Source: an uncultured Schumannella sp.
GTDB taxonomy: Bacteria; Actinomycetota; Actinomycetes; Actinomycetales; Microbacteriaceae
Direction of reading: 5' to 3'
DNA length: 58,690 nucleotides
Assembly (NCBI RefSeq): GCF_905479755.1
Contig: NZ_CAJQNT010000024.1
Location: 1 to 58,690 of the forward strand
Shown here: positions 17,560 to 25,913 of the stretch, in pieces
Layout: each line of letters begins with the position of its first letter
How positions within the stretch are numbered: the stretch's first letter is position 1
Notes under the pieces: model-generated
What the model was told of the DNA's origin: nothing
What the model saw: the letters and a program-made list of their open reading frames with translations, nothing else
The model's database searches: none
Made by a program: the position numbers and the translations under genes

Positions 17560-17560
17560 G
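17534..17560 (-). promoter_or_regulatory. Second CIRCE-like operator
   Basis: CTGGCACTC, nine bases, GAGTGCAAG: the same half-site and spacing as the first CIRCE, eight bases away. Together the four GCACTC/GAGTGC half-sites also form nested palindromes (for example GCGAGTGCCAGA with its complement at 17515-17544). Confidence 0.65.
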
Positions 17561-17565
17561 CCGCG

Positions 17566-18618
17566 TCACGAGCCGGACGGCGCGTCGATCGAAAGCGAGC
17601 CGGAGTTGGGCATCAACTCGATCCAGGTGTTGCCCGGTGCGAGCCGCACCACGAACCCATTGAGGTCGGTCAGAACGATCGGCGCGGTCTGCGACGACTT
17701 GGACCAGCGCACCGCCAGCGACTGGCCACCCGAGAACACCCAGGCGTCGCCGCCGCCGATCATCTCCGTCTTCGGCACGCCGAGTCCGTACGAAATCGGG
17801 ACTGTCATCACGAGCACATTGGTGGCGCTCAACTGGTCGCCCTGGGAGTCGCGGTCGACGTTGCCCAATTGCGACCGCAACCAGGTTCCGGACTCCTCGT
17901 CCCACCGCCACGAGGGAGAGGACGCATCGCTGAAGCGGGCCGTGAGACCCGTGGCCGGCGTGCCCTCGACGACAGCGCTGGATGAGGACGCATCCGGCGC
18001 GAACGCGAACTGCTGCGCCGGGGCCGCGATGTCCAGGTGGCGGTCCACGAGCGTGCTCGCCTTCACGAGCACGTTGTGCGGCGAAGTCTTCGTCGGCGTG
18101 CGGAACATCAGGTCGTCGGTGTCGGCCGCGCCGTGAATCGCGTTGTAGACGTTCGTCTGCTGCATGAGCACAACGAAGCGGTACTGGCCGCCGGAATACG
18201 CGATGATTCCGCCGAGCGGCGAAACGATGTCGGGATCCATCGGTCGGATCGATCGGACCGGACCGATCTCGCCGGGAATGTCGGAATGCCAGACGGCGAC
18301 ATACCGCGTCAGCCCGCCCTCGACCAGTTCCTCGAAGACGATGTCGGTGCGCTCGAGTCCGACCTGCGGGCGGGCCAGCTCGTGGTTGTCGATCTTGGCG
18401 GCGAGCGAAGGATGCGCGAGCGATCCCGCCTCGACGACCTCCCCGGTCAGGGGCGCAAGATCGTAGGGCGCCGGGGTCAGGTAGCTCGAGCTGTAGCTCG
18501 GCGTCGGGGTGGGCGCCGGGGCGGCGGTCTCGGTGCTGGCGCACGCGGCGAGCGCGGTGGCGAGCGCGCCGATCAGCCCGAGGGTCACCCCTCGACGAAC
18601 AGTTCCCGCACCCCGCAT
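17566..18618 (-). CDS. DUF3048 lipoprotein
   Basis: 350 residues. A lipoprotein signal peptide with lipobox Leu-Ala-Ala-Cys places the mature N-terminus at Cys26. After a Pro/Ser/Thr linker, the DUF3048 domain starts near residue 55 (Ala-Ala-Lys-Ile-Asp-Asn-His-Glu) and carries the Gly-Pro-Val-Arg-Ser motif at about 120. It acts outside the membrane; the role is unknown. The -10-like TACGAT (18625-18630, minus strand) sits six bases before the ATG, with no ribosome-binding site, so it is probably leaderless. The groEL promoter region starts right after its stop codon. Confidence 0.9.
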   Translation of the reverse strand: MRGAGTVRRGVTLGLIGALATALAACASTETAAPAPTPTPSYSSSYLTPAPYDLAPLTGEVVEAGSLAHPSLAAKIDNHELARPQVGLERTDIVFEELVEGGLTRYVAVWHSDIPGEIGPVRSIRPMDPDIVSPLGGIIAYSGGQYRFVVLMQQTNVYNAIHGAADTDDLMFRTPTKTSPHNVLVKASTLVDRHLDIAAPAQQFAFAPDASSSSAVVEGTPATGLTARFSDASSPSWRWDEESGTWLRSQLGNVDRDSQGDQLSATNVLVMTVPISYGLGVPKTEMIGGGDAWVFSGGQSLAVRWSKSSQTAPIVLTDLNGFVVRLAPGNTWIELMPNSGSLSIDAPSGS

Positions 18619-18692
18619 GGGCTCATCGTAGGGTGCGCCCGCGGGAGCCCCCCGAGCACGCCTCGGCGCGCCTTCGTGAGCGGTCGGGTGGC

Positions 18693-18896
18693 TCAGGCCG
18701 GTCGCACCGACTCGGCCTGCGGCCCCTTGGAGCCGGTGCCGACCTCGAAGGTCACCGCCTGGCCCTCTTCGAGAACCTTGTATCCGCTCATGTCAATGGC
18801 GGAGTAGTGCACGAACACGTCGGCCCCTCCACCGTCCACGGTGATGAAGCCGAAGCCCTTCTCCGCGTTGAACCACTTGACGATTCCGTTCGCCAT
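18693..18896 (-). CDS. cspA: Cold-shock protein (CspA type)
   Basis: 67 residues, the standard length. It starts Ala-Asn-Gly-Ile-Val-Lys-Trp-Phe-Asn and has KGFGFI and a Val-Phe-Val-His RNA-binding motif. It binds single-stranded nucleic acids and melts RNA structure. The start at 18896 has AGGAG seven bases upstream and a structured leader. The naming among several Csp paralogues is uncertain. Confidence 0.95.
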   Translation of the reverse strand: MANGIVKWFNAEKGFGFITVDGGGADVFVHYSAIDMSGYKVLEEGQAVTFEVGTGSKGPQAESVRPA

Positions 18897-18975
18897 TGCG
18901 TTACTCCTGCCGTGTTTCTGCGGGCCGAACACGGCTCCACAACGGGAAGCGTACTGGCGCAGATTGCCCGGTCAA
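18897..18975 (-). promoter_or_regulatory. Promoter and hairpin leader of the cold-shock gene
   Basis: On the minus strand TTGACC (18970-18975) and TACGCT (18948-18953) are 16 bases apart. The leader of roughly 45-50 nt contains a hairpin, CCGTGTT (928-934) with AACACGG (910-916), that ends one base before the AGGAG ribosome-binding site. A leader structure beside the ribosome-binding site suits temperature-dependent translation; this is inferred. Confidence 0.55.
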
Positions 18976-19090
18976 CGGGCAAGTTCCCGTCGGCGAGGGA
19001 AATTTACGAGGAAATACCGAAGCTTAAACACGCGCGAAACATCGCGGCCGCTTCGGCATCGCCACGGCGCGGATGCCGTCCGCGCAGACC

Positions 19091-19660
19091 TCAGCCGGCG
19101 GAGGGTGCGAAGTCGGCACCGAGCAGCACCGTGATCGGCGCTCCCTGGTACGCATCCGAGAGCACGACGGTCCCGACCCCGAGCGCCTCGGCAACGCCGC
19201 GCGCGAGTCCTTCGAAGTCGGCGTTCCAGTAGTAGATCGTCGTCGACTCGATGTCGGCGGCGGCGGCGCGGGCGCGCACCGCATCCGGCCACCCGGCGGC
19301 GACGAGCTGGTCGGCCGCGACGTCCTGCTGCCCGGTCGTCTCGGTGCCGTTCAGAATCGACAGCGTCAGCTCGGGATCGGTGGAGACGGTCGACGGATCG
19401 GTCACCGCGTCGGCGACGGGCAGCGGCGACGCCGAGACCTCGACGGTCGCGTCCTCGCTGAAGTCGGGGAGGTCGAGCGTGAAGCTCGGGTCGAGCCGGG
19501 AGAGCCCGTACAGGCCGGCGACGACGAGCACGGCCGCCGCGAGGATGCCGAGGCCGAGGTTGATCCATCCGCGGCCCTTGCGGCGCGGGGCACGGTGCGC
19601 GCCGACACGCTCAAGGTCGCTCGGGATGTTGTCGAACTCGTCCTGAGGGAATCTGGCCAT
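19091..19660 (-). CDS. LytR_C-domain membrane protein
   Basis: 189 residues: a cytoplasmic N-terminus with basic patch (1-33), one membrane segment (34-54), an extracellular linker, and a LytR_C domain (about 95-189) with Ile-Leu-Asn-Gly-Thr at its start. The domain is found after LytR-CpsA-Psr enzymes and as stand-alone proteins like this in Actinobacteria; it is thought to act at the cell envelope. Its ATG directly follows the TAG of the DUF3263 gene, so the two are translationally coupled. Confidence 0.85.
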   Translation of the reverse strand: MARFPQDEFDNIPSDLERVGAHRAPRRKGRGWINLGLGILAAAVLVVAGLYGLSRLDPSFTLDLPDFSEDATVEVSASPLPVADAVTDPSTVSTDPELTLSILNGTETTGQQDVAADQLVAAGWPDAVRARAAAADIESTTIYYWNADFEGLARGVAEALGVGTVVLSDAYQGAPITVLLGADFAPSAG

Positions 19661-19981
19661 CTACTCGGTCTCGTCCTGGCTCGTGGTCGTGGGGCCGGGT
19701 CCGAACGTGCGCGAGCGACGCGCACGAACCCGGCTGTCACGCAATCGCTGGAGCCGACGGACGAGAAGCGGGTCGTGGCGCAAAGCCGACGGTCGCTCGA
19801 TCAGCGTGTACAGCAGTTGATAGTAGCGGGCCGAACTGAGTCCCAACTCTGCGCGGATGGCGGCCTCCTTGCTGCCCTGCCGGTCCGGCCAGCGCCGTTC
19901 GAACTCGAGCAGTTCAAGGTCGCGCTCGCTCAACTCCGCATCCACGAGGGGCGCGGAGGGCTGGCGCGCCGCCTGCGTCAT
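19661..19981 (-). CDS. DUF3263 family protein
   Basis: 106 residues; start chosen at the ATG with GGAGG six bases upstream. It has the DUF3263 helical region (Leu-Leu-Glu-Phe-Glu-Arg-Arg-Trp, then a helix-turn-helix-like Ala-Ile-Arg-Ala-Glu-Leu-Gly...Tyr-Tyr-Gln-Leu-Leu) and a basic tail. The short tri-helical fold resembles a sigma-4 or HTH unit, so DNA binding is possible. It is conserved next to LytR_C genes in Actinobacteria. Confidence 0.85.
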   Translation of the reverse strand: MTQAARQPSAPLVDAELSERDLELLEFERRWPDRQGSKEAAIRAELGLSSARYYQLLYTLIERPSALRHDPLLVRRLQRLRDSRVRARRSRTFGPGPTTTSQDETE

Positions 19982-20138
19982 CCGTACCTCCGTCGCGCCG
20001 AGTGTAGGCACGACGCCGCGTCCCGTTGCGGTGGCGCGCGGGCGGGAGGCATCCACGCGGATTGCGCCGCGTTGCGGGAACACAGCAGACCTCGGCAACG
20101 CTGATTAGAGTGACCAAGCGAAAGGCGAGGAGAAACCG

Positions 20139-20546
20139 ATGGCCTACGAAGTCGAAAAGACCGAAGAGCAGTGGCGCGAGGAGCTGGGCGAGGAGCGCTA
20201 CCGCGTGCTGCGGCAGGCGGGCACCGAGCGCGCCTGGACGGGCGAGCTGCTCGATGAGTCGCGCGCGGGCCTCTACACCTGCGCCGCCTGCAACGCCGAG
20301 CTGTTCAAGAGCGGCACCAAGTTCGACTCCGGTTGCGGCTGGCCGAGCTTCTACGACTCCGTCAATCCGGATGCGGTGGAACTGATCGAAGACACCTCCC
20401 TCGGGATGGTGCGCACCGAGGTGCGCTGCGCCAGTTGCGGTTCGCACCTGGGCCACGTCTTCGACGACGGCTTCGGCACCCCGACCGGACAGCGTTACTG
20501 CATGAACTCGCTCTCGCTCGGGTTCCAGGCCGAGCCCGAGGCATGA
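20139..20546 (+). CDS. msrB: Methionine-R-sulfoxide reductase B
   Basis: 135 residues. It reduces methionine-R-sulfoxide in oxidised proteins. The zinc ligands Cys48, Cys51, Cys97 and Cys100, the Cys-Gly-Trp-Pro-Ser-Phe segment and catalytic Cys121 (in Arg-Tyr-Cys-Met-Asn) are all present, full length for the family. AGGAG precedes the start. The stop overlaps the start of the nitroreductase gene (ATGA), which suggests one oxidative-stress operon. Confidence 0.97.
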   Translation: MAYEVEKTEEQWREELGEERYRVLRQAGTERAWTGELLDESRAGLYTCAACNAELFKSGTKFDSGCGWPSFYDSVNPDAVELIEDTSLGMVRTEVRCASCGSHLGHVFDDGFGTPTGQRYCMNSLSLGFQAEPEA

Positions 20547-21103
20547 CGGACTCCCCCGGCCCTGTCTTCAGGGCGGTCGAGGCGCGCCGCTCGCACCCGT
20601 CGGTCGGCGGGTCCGCCCCGAGCGACGACCAGCTTCGACCGCTGATCGCCGCCGCGGGGGCGGTCGCCGATCACGGGGCGTTGCGCCCGTGGCGCGTGAT
20701 CGCGCTGCGCGGGGAGGCTCGCGAGCGGCTCGGAGCGGCGATTGCGGTGGCCGCGGGCCTGGAGGGCCCGGCGGCCGAGAAGCTCGCCGCCAAGCCGCTG
20801 CGCGCTCCCCTGCTGCTCGCGATTGTCGCGAGCCCCACGCCGAGCTTCAAGGTTCCCGACTGGGAGCAGGAGGCGGTCGCCGCGGGCGTCGCCCACACCC
20901 TCTCGCTCCTGCTCGACGAGGAGGGCTGGGGCGTGATCTGGCGCACCGGCATCCACACGCGAAGCGCGCCGGTCGCGACGCTGCACGGCCTCGCCGAGGG
21001 CGAGCGACTGCTCGGCTGGCTGTACGTCGGTGAGCGCCTGCCGGACGCGAAGACCTCGCGGCGCGCGCCGATCGACGTCGACGCGCACTTCGGCACGATC
21101 TAG
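20543..21103 (+). CDS. Nitroreductase-family flavoprotein
   Basis: 186 residues. The N-terminal Ala-Arg-Arg-Ser segment and the Asp-His-Gly-Ala-Leu-Arg-Pro-Trp-Arg motif fit FMN-binding nitroreductases of the YdjA type, and Gly-Trp-Gly-Val-Ile-Trp-Arg-Thr-Gly near 130-139 is the second conserved segment. It would use NAD(P)H to reduce a small substrate, not known. Its start overlaps the msrB stop. Confidence 0.88.
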   Translation: MTDSPGPVFRAVEARRSHPSVGGSAPSDDQLRPLIAAAGAVADHGALRPWRVIALRGEARERLGAAIAVAAGLEGPAAEKLAAKPLRAPLLLAIVASPTPSFKVPDWEQEAVAAGVAHTLSLLLDEEGWGVIWRTGIHTRSAPVATLHGLAEGERLLGWLYVGERLPDAKTSRRAPIDVDAHFGTI

Positions 21104-21113
21104 CGCCGCACGG

Positions 21114-21190
21114 TGGAGCCCCCTGTCGGATTCGAACCGACGACCCTCGCTTTACAAGAGCGATGCTCTGGCCAACTGAGCTAAGGGGGC
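21114..21190 (-). tRNA. tRNA-Thr (anticodon TGT)
   Basis: A full cloverleaf on the minus strand: acceptor GCCCCCT with AGGGGGC, D-arm GCTC...GAGC, anticodon loop CTTGTAA (anticodon TGT), T-arm GTCGG-TTCGAAT-CCGAC, encoded CCA at 21114-21116. It reads ACA. Confidence 0.95.
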
Positions 21191-21220
21191 GGGTCGGCCC
21201 GATTGTAGTCGGGCCGGGAA

Positions 21221-22132
21221 CTACTCGGTGGGCGTGGGCGTCGGGGTCGGGGTGGCGTTCTGGGTGAATTCCTCGCCGGCGGCCCGCAGCACGAACTGGC
21301 GGAACTCGTTGGCGTCGAAGCCGGCGGTGTAGTTGAACTGCTCGCCGTTGACGAGGATCGTCGGCGTGCTCACCACCGCCTCGACCTCAGTGCCGGGAAT
21401 CGGGCCACTGATCGCCCGCGCGGTCGCCGCGCGCACCCAGGAGCGGAAGCGTCCGTCCTCGATGCACTGGCCGACGGTCGTGAGGTTCGAGACGCCCACC
21501 GCGGTCGCCCGTGCCAGCAGCTCCTCGTCGCTCAGTCCGACGGAGCCCTCCTCGGGCTGATCGGTCAGAAGCGCCTCGTGGAAGTCGAAGAACGTGTCCG
21601 GCGAGAGCTCGGCGACGCAGGCCGCCGCGTTGGCCGCCCGCAACGAATACTGGGTGCCGGCCGACTTGGTCGTCAGCACCGCGATCGGGTGGATCTCGAC
21701 CGTCGCAGCGCCCGACTCGATCCAGGCGCGGATGCTTTCGCCGTTGTTCTCCTCGAACTGACCGCACTTGGCGCAGAGGTAGTCGACGTAGATCTGGATG
21801 TCGATGACGTCGGTCGGGTTCTCGGCCGAGGGGGTCGGGTCGTTTCCGGCCGCAAGCGCTCCGGTGCGCTCGGCGACGTAGTCCTGACCGATCTTGATTC
21901 CGTCGCTTTGCATGTTGAGCGGCCCGCGGCCGCCCGGCTGATTGAGCGCCAGCAGCACGAACGAGACGATCACCAAGATCGCGAGGATGCCTCCCGCGAC
22001 GCTTCCGCGCACGATCAGCTTCCGACGTCGATCCTTCTTGCGGTGGAGTTCGCGCAACTCCTTGGCGCGCTCGCGCGCCTCGTCCCGGACGCTTCCGCGC
22101 GCCGCGGGGCCGGGTTCGCCACCGTAGGTCAT
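21221..22132 (-). CDS. DsbA-like membrane-anchored thioredoxin-fold protein
   Basis: 303 residues. A charged cytoplasmic N-terminus (1-39) precedes one membrane segment (40-62) and an extracellular thioredoxin_4 domain (about 105-285) with the Cys120-Ala-Lys-Cys123 active site and a Ser-Thr-Pro-Thr cis-proline loop. The tail is a Pro-Thr repeat. It probably forms or shuffles disulfides in exported proteins, as the DsbA-like proteins of Actinobacteria do. No partner such as VKOR lies beside it. The 261-nt gap after it (22133-22393) holds the ugpC leader and no other gene I can support. Confidence 0.9.
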   Translation of the reverse strand: MTYGGEPGPAARGSVRDEARERAKELRELHRKKDRRRKLIVRGSVAGGILAILVIVSFVLLALNQPGGRGPLNMQSDGIKIGQDYVAERTGALAAGNDPTPSAENPTDVIDIQIYVDYLCAKCGQFEENNGESIRAWIESGAATVEIHPIAVLTTKSAGTQYSLRAANAAACVAELSPDTFFDFHEALLTDQPEEGSVGLSDEELLARATAVGVSNLTTVGQCIEDGRFRSWVRAATARAISGPIPGTEVEAVVSTPTILVNGEQFNYTAGFDANEFRQFVLRAAGEEFTQNATPTPTPTPTE

Positions 22133-22393
22133 GGGTCCTCATTTATGTCTCGAGTTCGCGGCGCCAAATTACAGGGGATTCGCCGCACGGCCAAGCCGTA
22201 TGCCGCCCCGATGCTAGCGGTCGGGACTGGACGCGAACCGGATGCGGGGGCCCGCGATCAGTGCGTGCGTCGCACTCACCCCCGAACAAGGGCATAATGG
22301 CGGGGTGGCTCTCGGCACCGATGCCGGGGTTCACGCTTCCATTCACTACGGATCGTCCGGCACGTACCTGCCGGTGAAGGAGTTAGTACCGCT

Positions 22394-23500
22394 ATGGCAA
22401 CTGTCACTTTTGACAAGGCAACCCGTCTCTACCCGGGTTCCACCAAGCCGGCTGTCGACGCAATCGACCTGCACGTCGCGGACGGCGAGTTCCTCGTCCT
22501 CGTCGGCCCCTCGGGTTGCGGAAAGTCGACCACGCTGCGCATGCTCGCCGGCCTCGAAGAGGTCAACGACGGCCGCATCCTGATCGGTGACCGCGACGTC
22601 ACCGACGTGCCCCCGAAGGACCGTGACATCGCCATGGTCTTCCAGAACTACGCGCTCTACCCGCACATGACGGTCGCCGAGAACATGGGCTTCGCGCTCA
22701 AGATCGCCGGCGTCAACAAGGAAGAGCGCGCCCAGCGCGTCCTCGAGGCCGCCAAGCTGCTCGACCTCGAGCCGTACCTGGCGCGCAAGCCGAAGGCGCT
22801 CTCCGGTGGTCAGCGTCAGCGCGTCGCCATGGGCCGCGCCATCGTGCGTCAGCCCCAGGTCTTCCTCATGGACGAGCCGCTGTCGAACCTCGACGCCAAG
22901 CTGCGCGTGCAGACGCGTACCCAGATCGCGAGTCTGCAGCGCCGCCTCGGCGTCACCACGGTCTACGTCACGCACGACCAGACCGAGGCGCTTACCATGG
23001 GTGACCGCATCGCGGTGCTCAAGGACGGCGTGCTGCAGCAGGTGGGCACCCCGCGCGACCTGTACGCATCGCCGAACAACGTCTTCGTCGCCGGCTTCAT
23101 CGGAAGTCCGGCCATGAACCTGTTCACCACCGACGTGGTTGAGGGCGGCCTCGCCTTCGGCACCACGGTCGCCAAGCTCGAGCGCGACGTGATCGCGCAC
23201 CTCTCGGGCAAGACCGCCACGGTCGGCGTTCGCCCCGAGGACCTGGTCATCGCGACGGACGGCAAGGGTCTCTCGGTCGAGGTCGACGTCGTCGAGGAGC
23301 TCGGCGCCGACGGCTACCTCTACGGCCACGCGGAGGTCAACGGCCAGCGCGTCGACGTCGTCGTGCGTGTCGACGGTCGCAACCACCCGGAGGACGGCGA
23401 GACGGTCATCGTCGCCCCGGCTCCGGAGCACGTCCACGCGTTCGACGGCGAGACGGGCGAGCGCCTGACCAAGCCGATCGACACGCCGGCCACCGCGTAG
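22394..23500 (+). CDS. ugpC: Sugar ABC transporter ATPase (UgpC/MsmK type)
   Basis: 368 residues. Walker A is Gly-Pro-Ser-Gly-Cys-Gly-Lys-Ser-Thr near residue 37, the signature Leu-Ser-Gly-Gly-Gln-Arg-Gln near 136, Walker B Val-Phe-Leu-Met-Asp-Glu-Pro, and the C-terminal TOBE/OB region (about 240-368) is full length. Such ATPases drive one or several carbohydrate importers whose permeases are elsewhere, as MsmK does. GAAGGAG lies upstream. It is followed by a strong terminator, so it is a single-gene unit. Confidence 0.93.
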   Translation: MATVTFDKATRLYPGSTKPAVDAIDLHVADGEFLVLVGPSGCGKSTTLRMLAGLEEVNDGRILIGDRDVTDVPPKDRDIAMVFQNYALYPHMTVAENMGFALKIAGVNKEERAQRVLEAAKLLDLEPYLARKPKALSGGQRQRVAMGRAIVRQPQVFLMDEPLSNLDAKLRVQTRTQIASLQRRLGVTTVYVTHDQTEALTMGDRIAVLKDGVLQQVGTPRDLYASPNNVFVAGFIGSPAMNLFTTDVVEGGLAFGTTVAKLERDVIAHLSGKTATVGVRPEDLVIATDGKGLSVEVDVVEELGADGYLYGHAEVNGQRVDVVVRVDGRNHPEDGETVIVAPAPEHVHAFDGETGERLTKPIDTPATA

Positions 23501-23517
23501 TCACACCTTTTCTGGCC

Positions 23518-23554
23518 GCGGGCCCCGCCGCTCGTTTCGAGCTGCGGGGCCCGC
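23518..23554 (+). terminator. Terminator after ugpC
   Basis: GCGGGCCCCGC (23518-23528) pairs perfectly with 23544-23554, followed by GCTGTTTCC. The loop contains a minor stem (GCTCG/CGAGC). Confidence 0.8.
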
Positions 23555-23607
23555 GCTGTTTCCGCTTCACACCACGTCGCCCGCGGGCGGCACGGGAGGT
23601 TCCGCCC

Positions 23608-24915
23608 ATGGCCTCGGCTCTGTCGATCACCGCCGCCGTTCCCGACTCGGCGCTGCTGGATCTGCCCTGGGACCTGCCGCTGGATCTGTGGCCGGACGAG
23701 ACGATCGCGAGCCTGCCCAAGGGGATCTCTCGTCACCTGGTGCGGTTCGCCCACCTAGGCGGTTACGTCGTCGCCATCAAGGAGACCTCGGCCGAGCTCG
23801 CCAAGCGCGAGTACGAGATGCTGCGCACGCTGCAGCGTCTCGACATCCCGTGCGTCGACCCCGTCGCGGTGATCACCAATCGTGCGACGCCCGAGGGCGA
23901 GGAGCTTCAGCCGGTGCTCGTGACCCGGCACCTCAAGTTCTCGCTGCCCTACCGCGCCCTCTACTCGCAGACCCTGCGACCGGACACCGCGACGCGGCTC
24001 GTCGATGCGCTCGCGGTGCTGCTCGCGCGCCTGCACATCATCGGGTTCTTCTGGGGCGATGTCTCGCTGTCGAACACCCTGTTCCGACGCGACGCGGGCG
24101 CCTTCGCCGCCTACCTCGTCGACGCCGAAACCGGCAAGCTGTACGAGGGCGGGCTCTCCAACGGTCAGCGCGAGAACGACCTCGAGATCGCGCGCGTCAA
24201 CATCGCCGGCGAGCTGCTCGATCTCCAGGCGGGCGGACGGCTCGACGAAGAGCTCGACCCGGTGGCGATCGCCGACGGCATCGTCGCCCAGTACCGATCG
24301 CTGTGGGCCGAGCTCACCGGCTCGGAGTCGTTCCCCGAGGCCGAGCGTTGGCGCATCAACGAGCGCGTTCAGCGCCTCAACGATCTCGGCTTCGACATCG
24401 AAGAGCTGTCGATCCGCAAAGACGACACCGGCACCCAGGTGCGCATTCAGCCCAAGGTCGTGGATGCCGGGCACCACTCCCGCCGACTGCTGCGCCTCAC
24501 CGGCCTCGACGCGGGCGAGAACCAGGCCCGCCGGCTGCTCAACGACCTCGACTCCTATCGGGCCACCGGCGAGCGGGCCAACCTCGATGAGGAGCAGGTC
24601 GCCCACGAGTGGCTGGCGCGGGTCTTCGAGCCCGTGATTCGCGCCGTGCCGCGCGATCTGCGCGGCAAGCTCGAACCCGCCGAGCTCTTCCACCAGCTGC
24701 TCGACCACCGCTGGTATCTCTCGCAGAACACCGGACGCAACGTGCCGCTCGCCGAGGCGCTCACCTCCTACATCGAGACGATCCTGCGTCACCGCCGCGA
24801 CGAAATGACCGTCGTCGCCCCGGTCACCGGACTCATCGACGTGCCGGTCGAGACCTCGGCCATGCCGATCATCTCGCCCGATGAGGACGAGGAAGACTGG
24901 CGCGCGAAGGTCTAA
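23608..24915 (+). CDS. DUF4032 kinase-like protein
   Basis: 435 residues. The first half has a protein-kinase-like/lipopolysaccharide-kinase fold: an Ala-Ile-Lys-Glu segment near 50 and the catalytic-loop-like Trp-Gly-Asp-Val-Ser-Leu-Ser-Asn near 145-153, then Val-Asp-Ala-Glu-Thr as the metal site. The second half is the DUF4032 region. Substrate unknown. GGGAGG lies upstream. Its last 4 nt overlap the convergent rlmB gene. Confidence 0.85.
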   Translation: MASALSITAAVPDSALLDLPWDLPLDLWPDETIASLPKGISRHLVRFAHLGGYVVAIKETSAELAKREYEMLRTLQRLDIPCVDPVAVITNRATPEGEELQPVLVTRHLKFSLPYRALYSQTLRPDTATRLVDALAVLLARLHIIGFFWGDVSLSNTLFRRDAGAFAAYLVDAETGKLYEGGLSNGQRENDLEIARVNIAGELLDLQAGGRLDEELDPVAIADGIVAQYRSLWAELTGSESFPEAERWRINERVQRLNDLGFDIEELSIRKDDTGTQVRIQPKVVDAGHHSRRLLRLTGLDAGENQARRLLNDLDSYRATGERANLDEEQVAHEWLARVFEPVIRAVPRDLRGKLEPAELFHQLLDHRWYLSQNTGRNVPLAEALTSYIETILRHRRDEMTVVAPVTGLIDVPVETSAMPIISPDEDEEDWRAKV

Positions 24916-25913
24916 CCCTTCGAGCCGGACTCCGCCCGCAGCTTCGCCACCTCGTAGAGGGTGACGCTCACCGCGATCCCGGCATTGAGGGATTCGGTGC
25001 TCGACTCGATCGGGATCGACACCACGGCGTCGCACTTCTCGGTGACCAGACGCGAGAGCCCCTTGCCCTCGCTGCCGACGACGATCACGATCGGCGAGGT
25101 CGCCAGCTCGAGGCCCGGCAGCGACACGTCGCCCCCGCCGTCGAGACCGAGCACGAAGACACCGCGCTGCTTGAGCTCCTCGAGCGCGCGCGTCAGATTC
25201 GCGGCCATCGCCACGGGAACGCGCGCCGCCGCGCCGGCGCTCGTCTTCCAGGCGCTTGCGGTCATGCCGACGCTGCGGCGCTGCGGCACGATCACGCCGT
25301 GCGCACCGAAGGCGGCGGCCGAGCGCACGATCGCGCCCAGGTTGCGCGGGTCGGTCACGCCGTCGAGCGCGACCAGCAACGGCGGGCGCCCCGAAGAGAT
25401 CGCCGCGTCGAGCAGGTCGAGCGGATGCGCGTACTCGTACGCCGGCACCTTGAGCGCAATGCCCTGATGCACCGAGTCGGGCCCGCTCAGACGGTCGAGC
25501 TCGGGACGCATGACCTCGAGCACGTTGAGGCCGCGCTTGGTGGCAAGCGACAGCGCCTCCTTCACGCGGTCATCCATCTCGATGCGGGAGGCGATGTAGA
25601 GCGTGGTGGCGGGAATCTTGGCGCGCAGCGACTCGAGCACCGAATTGCGGCCGGTCACCATCTCGCTGTCGTCCGTCTTCGGGCGCGCGGTGCGGCGCAC
25701 GGGCGCATCGGAGCCGCCGCGGCCGGACTTGGCACGAGCGGCGTCGAGACGCTCCTTCGCGGCCTTGCGCTTGCCGGCGACGTGCCAGCTGCGATCCTCC
25801 GCCTTCGGCGTCGGCCCCTTGCCTTCGAGGGCGCGGCGGCCGTGGCCGCCGGTGCCGACCTGGGGGCCCTTCTTCTTCGGCTTGCCGGCCCCAGCTCGTC
25901 CTGGCTTATTCAT
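24912..25913 (-). CDS. rlmB: 23S rRNA 2'-O-ribose methyltransferase (RlmB/TrmH family)
   Basis: 333 residues: a basic Lys/Gly-rich leader (1-80), a substrate-binding domain (about 85-160) and a SpoU knot domain. The three SpoU motifs are present: Asn-Leu-Gly-Ala-Ile-Val-Arg-Ser, Val-Val-Gly-Ser-Glu-Gly-Lys-Gly, and Ile-Pro-Ile...Glu-Ser-Leu-Asn. It methylates a guanosine ribose in 23S rRNA. The ATG overlaps the cysS stop (ATGA). The gene order matches Rv3579c-cysS1-ispF-ispD-carD. Confidence 0.92.
   Translation of the reverse strand: MNKPGRAGAGKPKKKGPQVGTGGHGRRALEGKGPTPKAEDRSWHVAGKRKAAKERLDAARAKSGRGGSDAPVRRTARPKTDDSEMVTGRNSVLESLRAKIPATTLYIASRIEMDDRVKEALSLATKRGLNVLEVMRPELDRLSGPDSVHQGIALKVPAYEYAHPLDLLDAAISSGRPPLLVALDGVTDPRNLGAIVRSAAAFGAHGVIVPQRRSVGMTASAWKTSAGAAARVPVAMAANLTRALEELKQRGVFVLGLDGGGDVSLPGLELATSPIVIVVGSEGKGLSRLVTEKCDAVVSIPIESSTESLNAGIAVSVTLYEVAKLRAESGSKG

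Noticed and set aside
17600-18600. Long opposite-strand reading frames across DUF3048, groEL and other genes
   Set aside because: They lack ribosome-binding sites, have Arg/Ala-rich composition typical of high-GC shadow frames and match no family.
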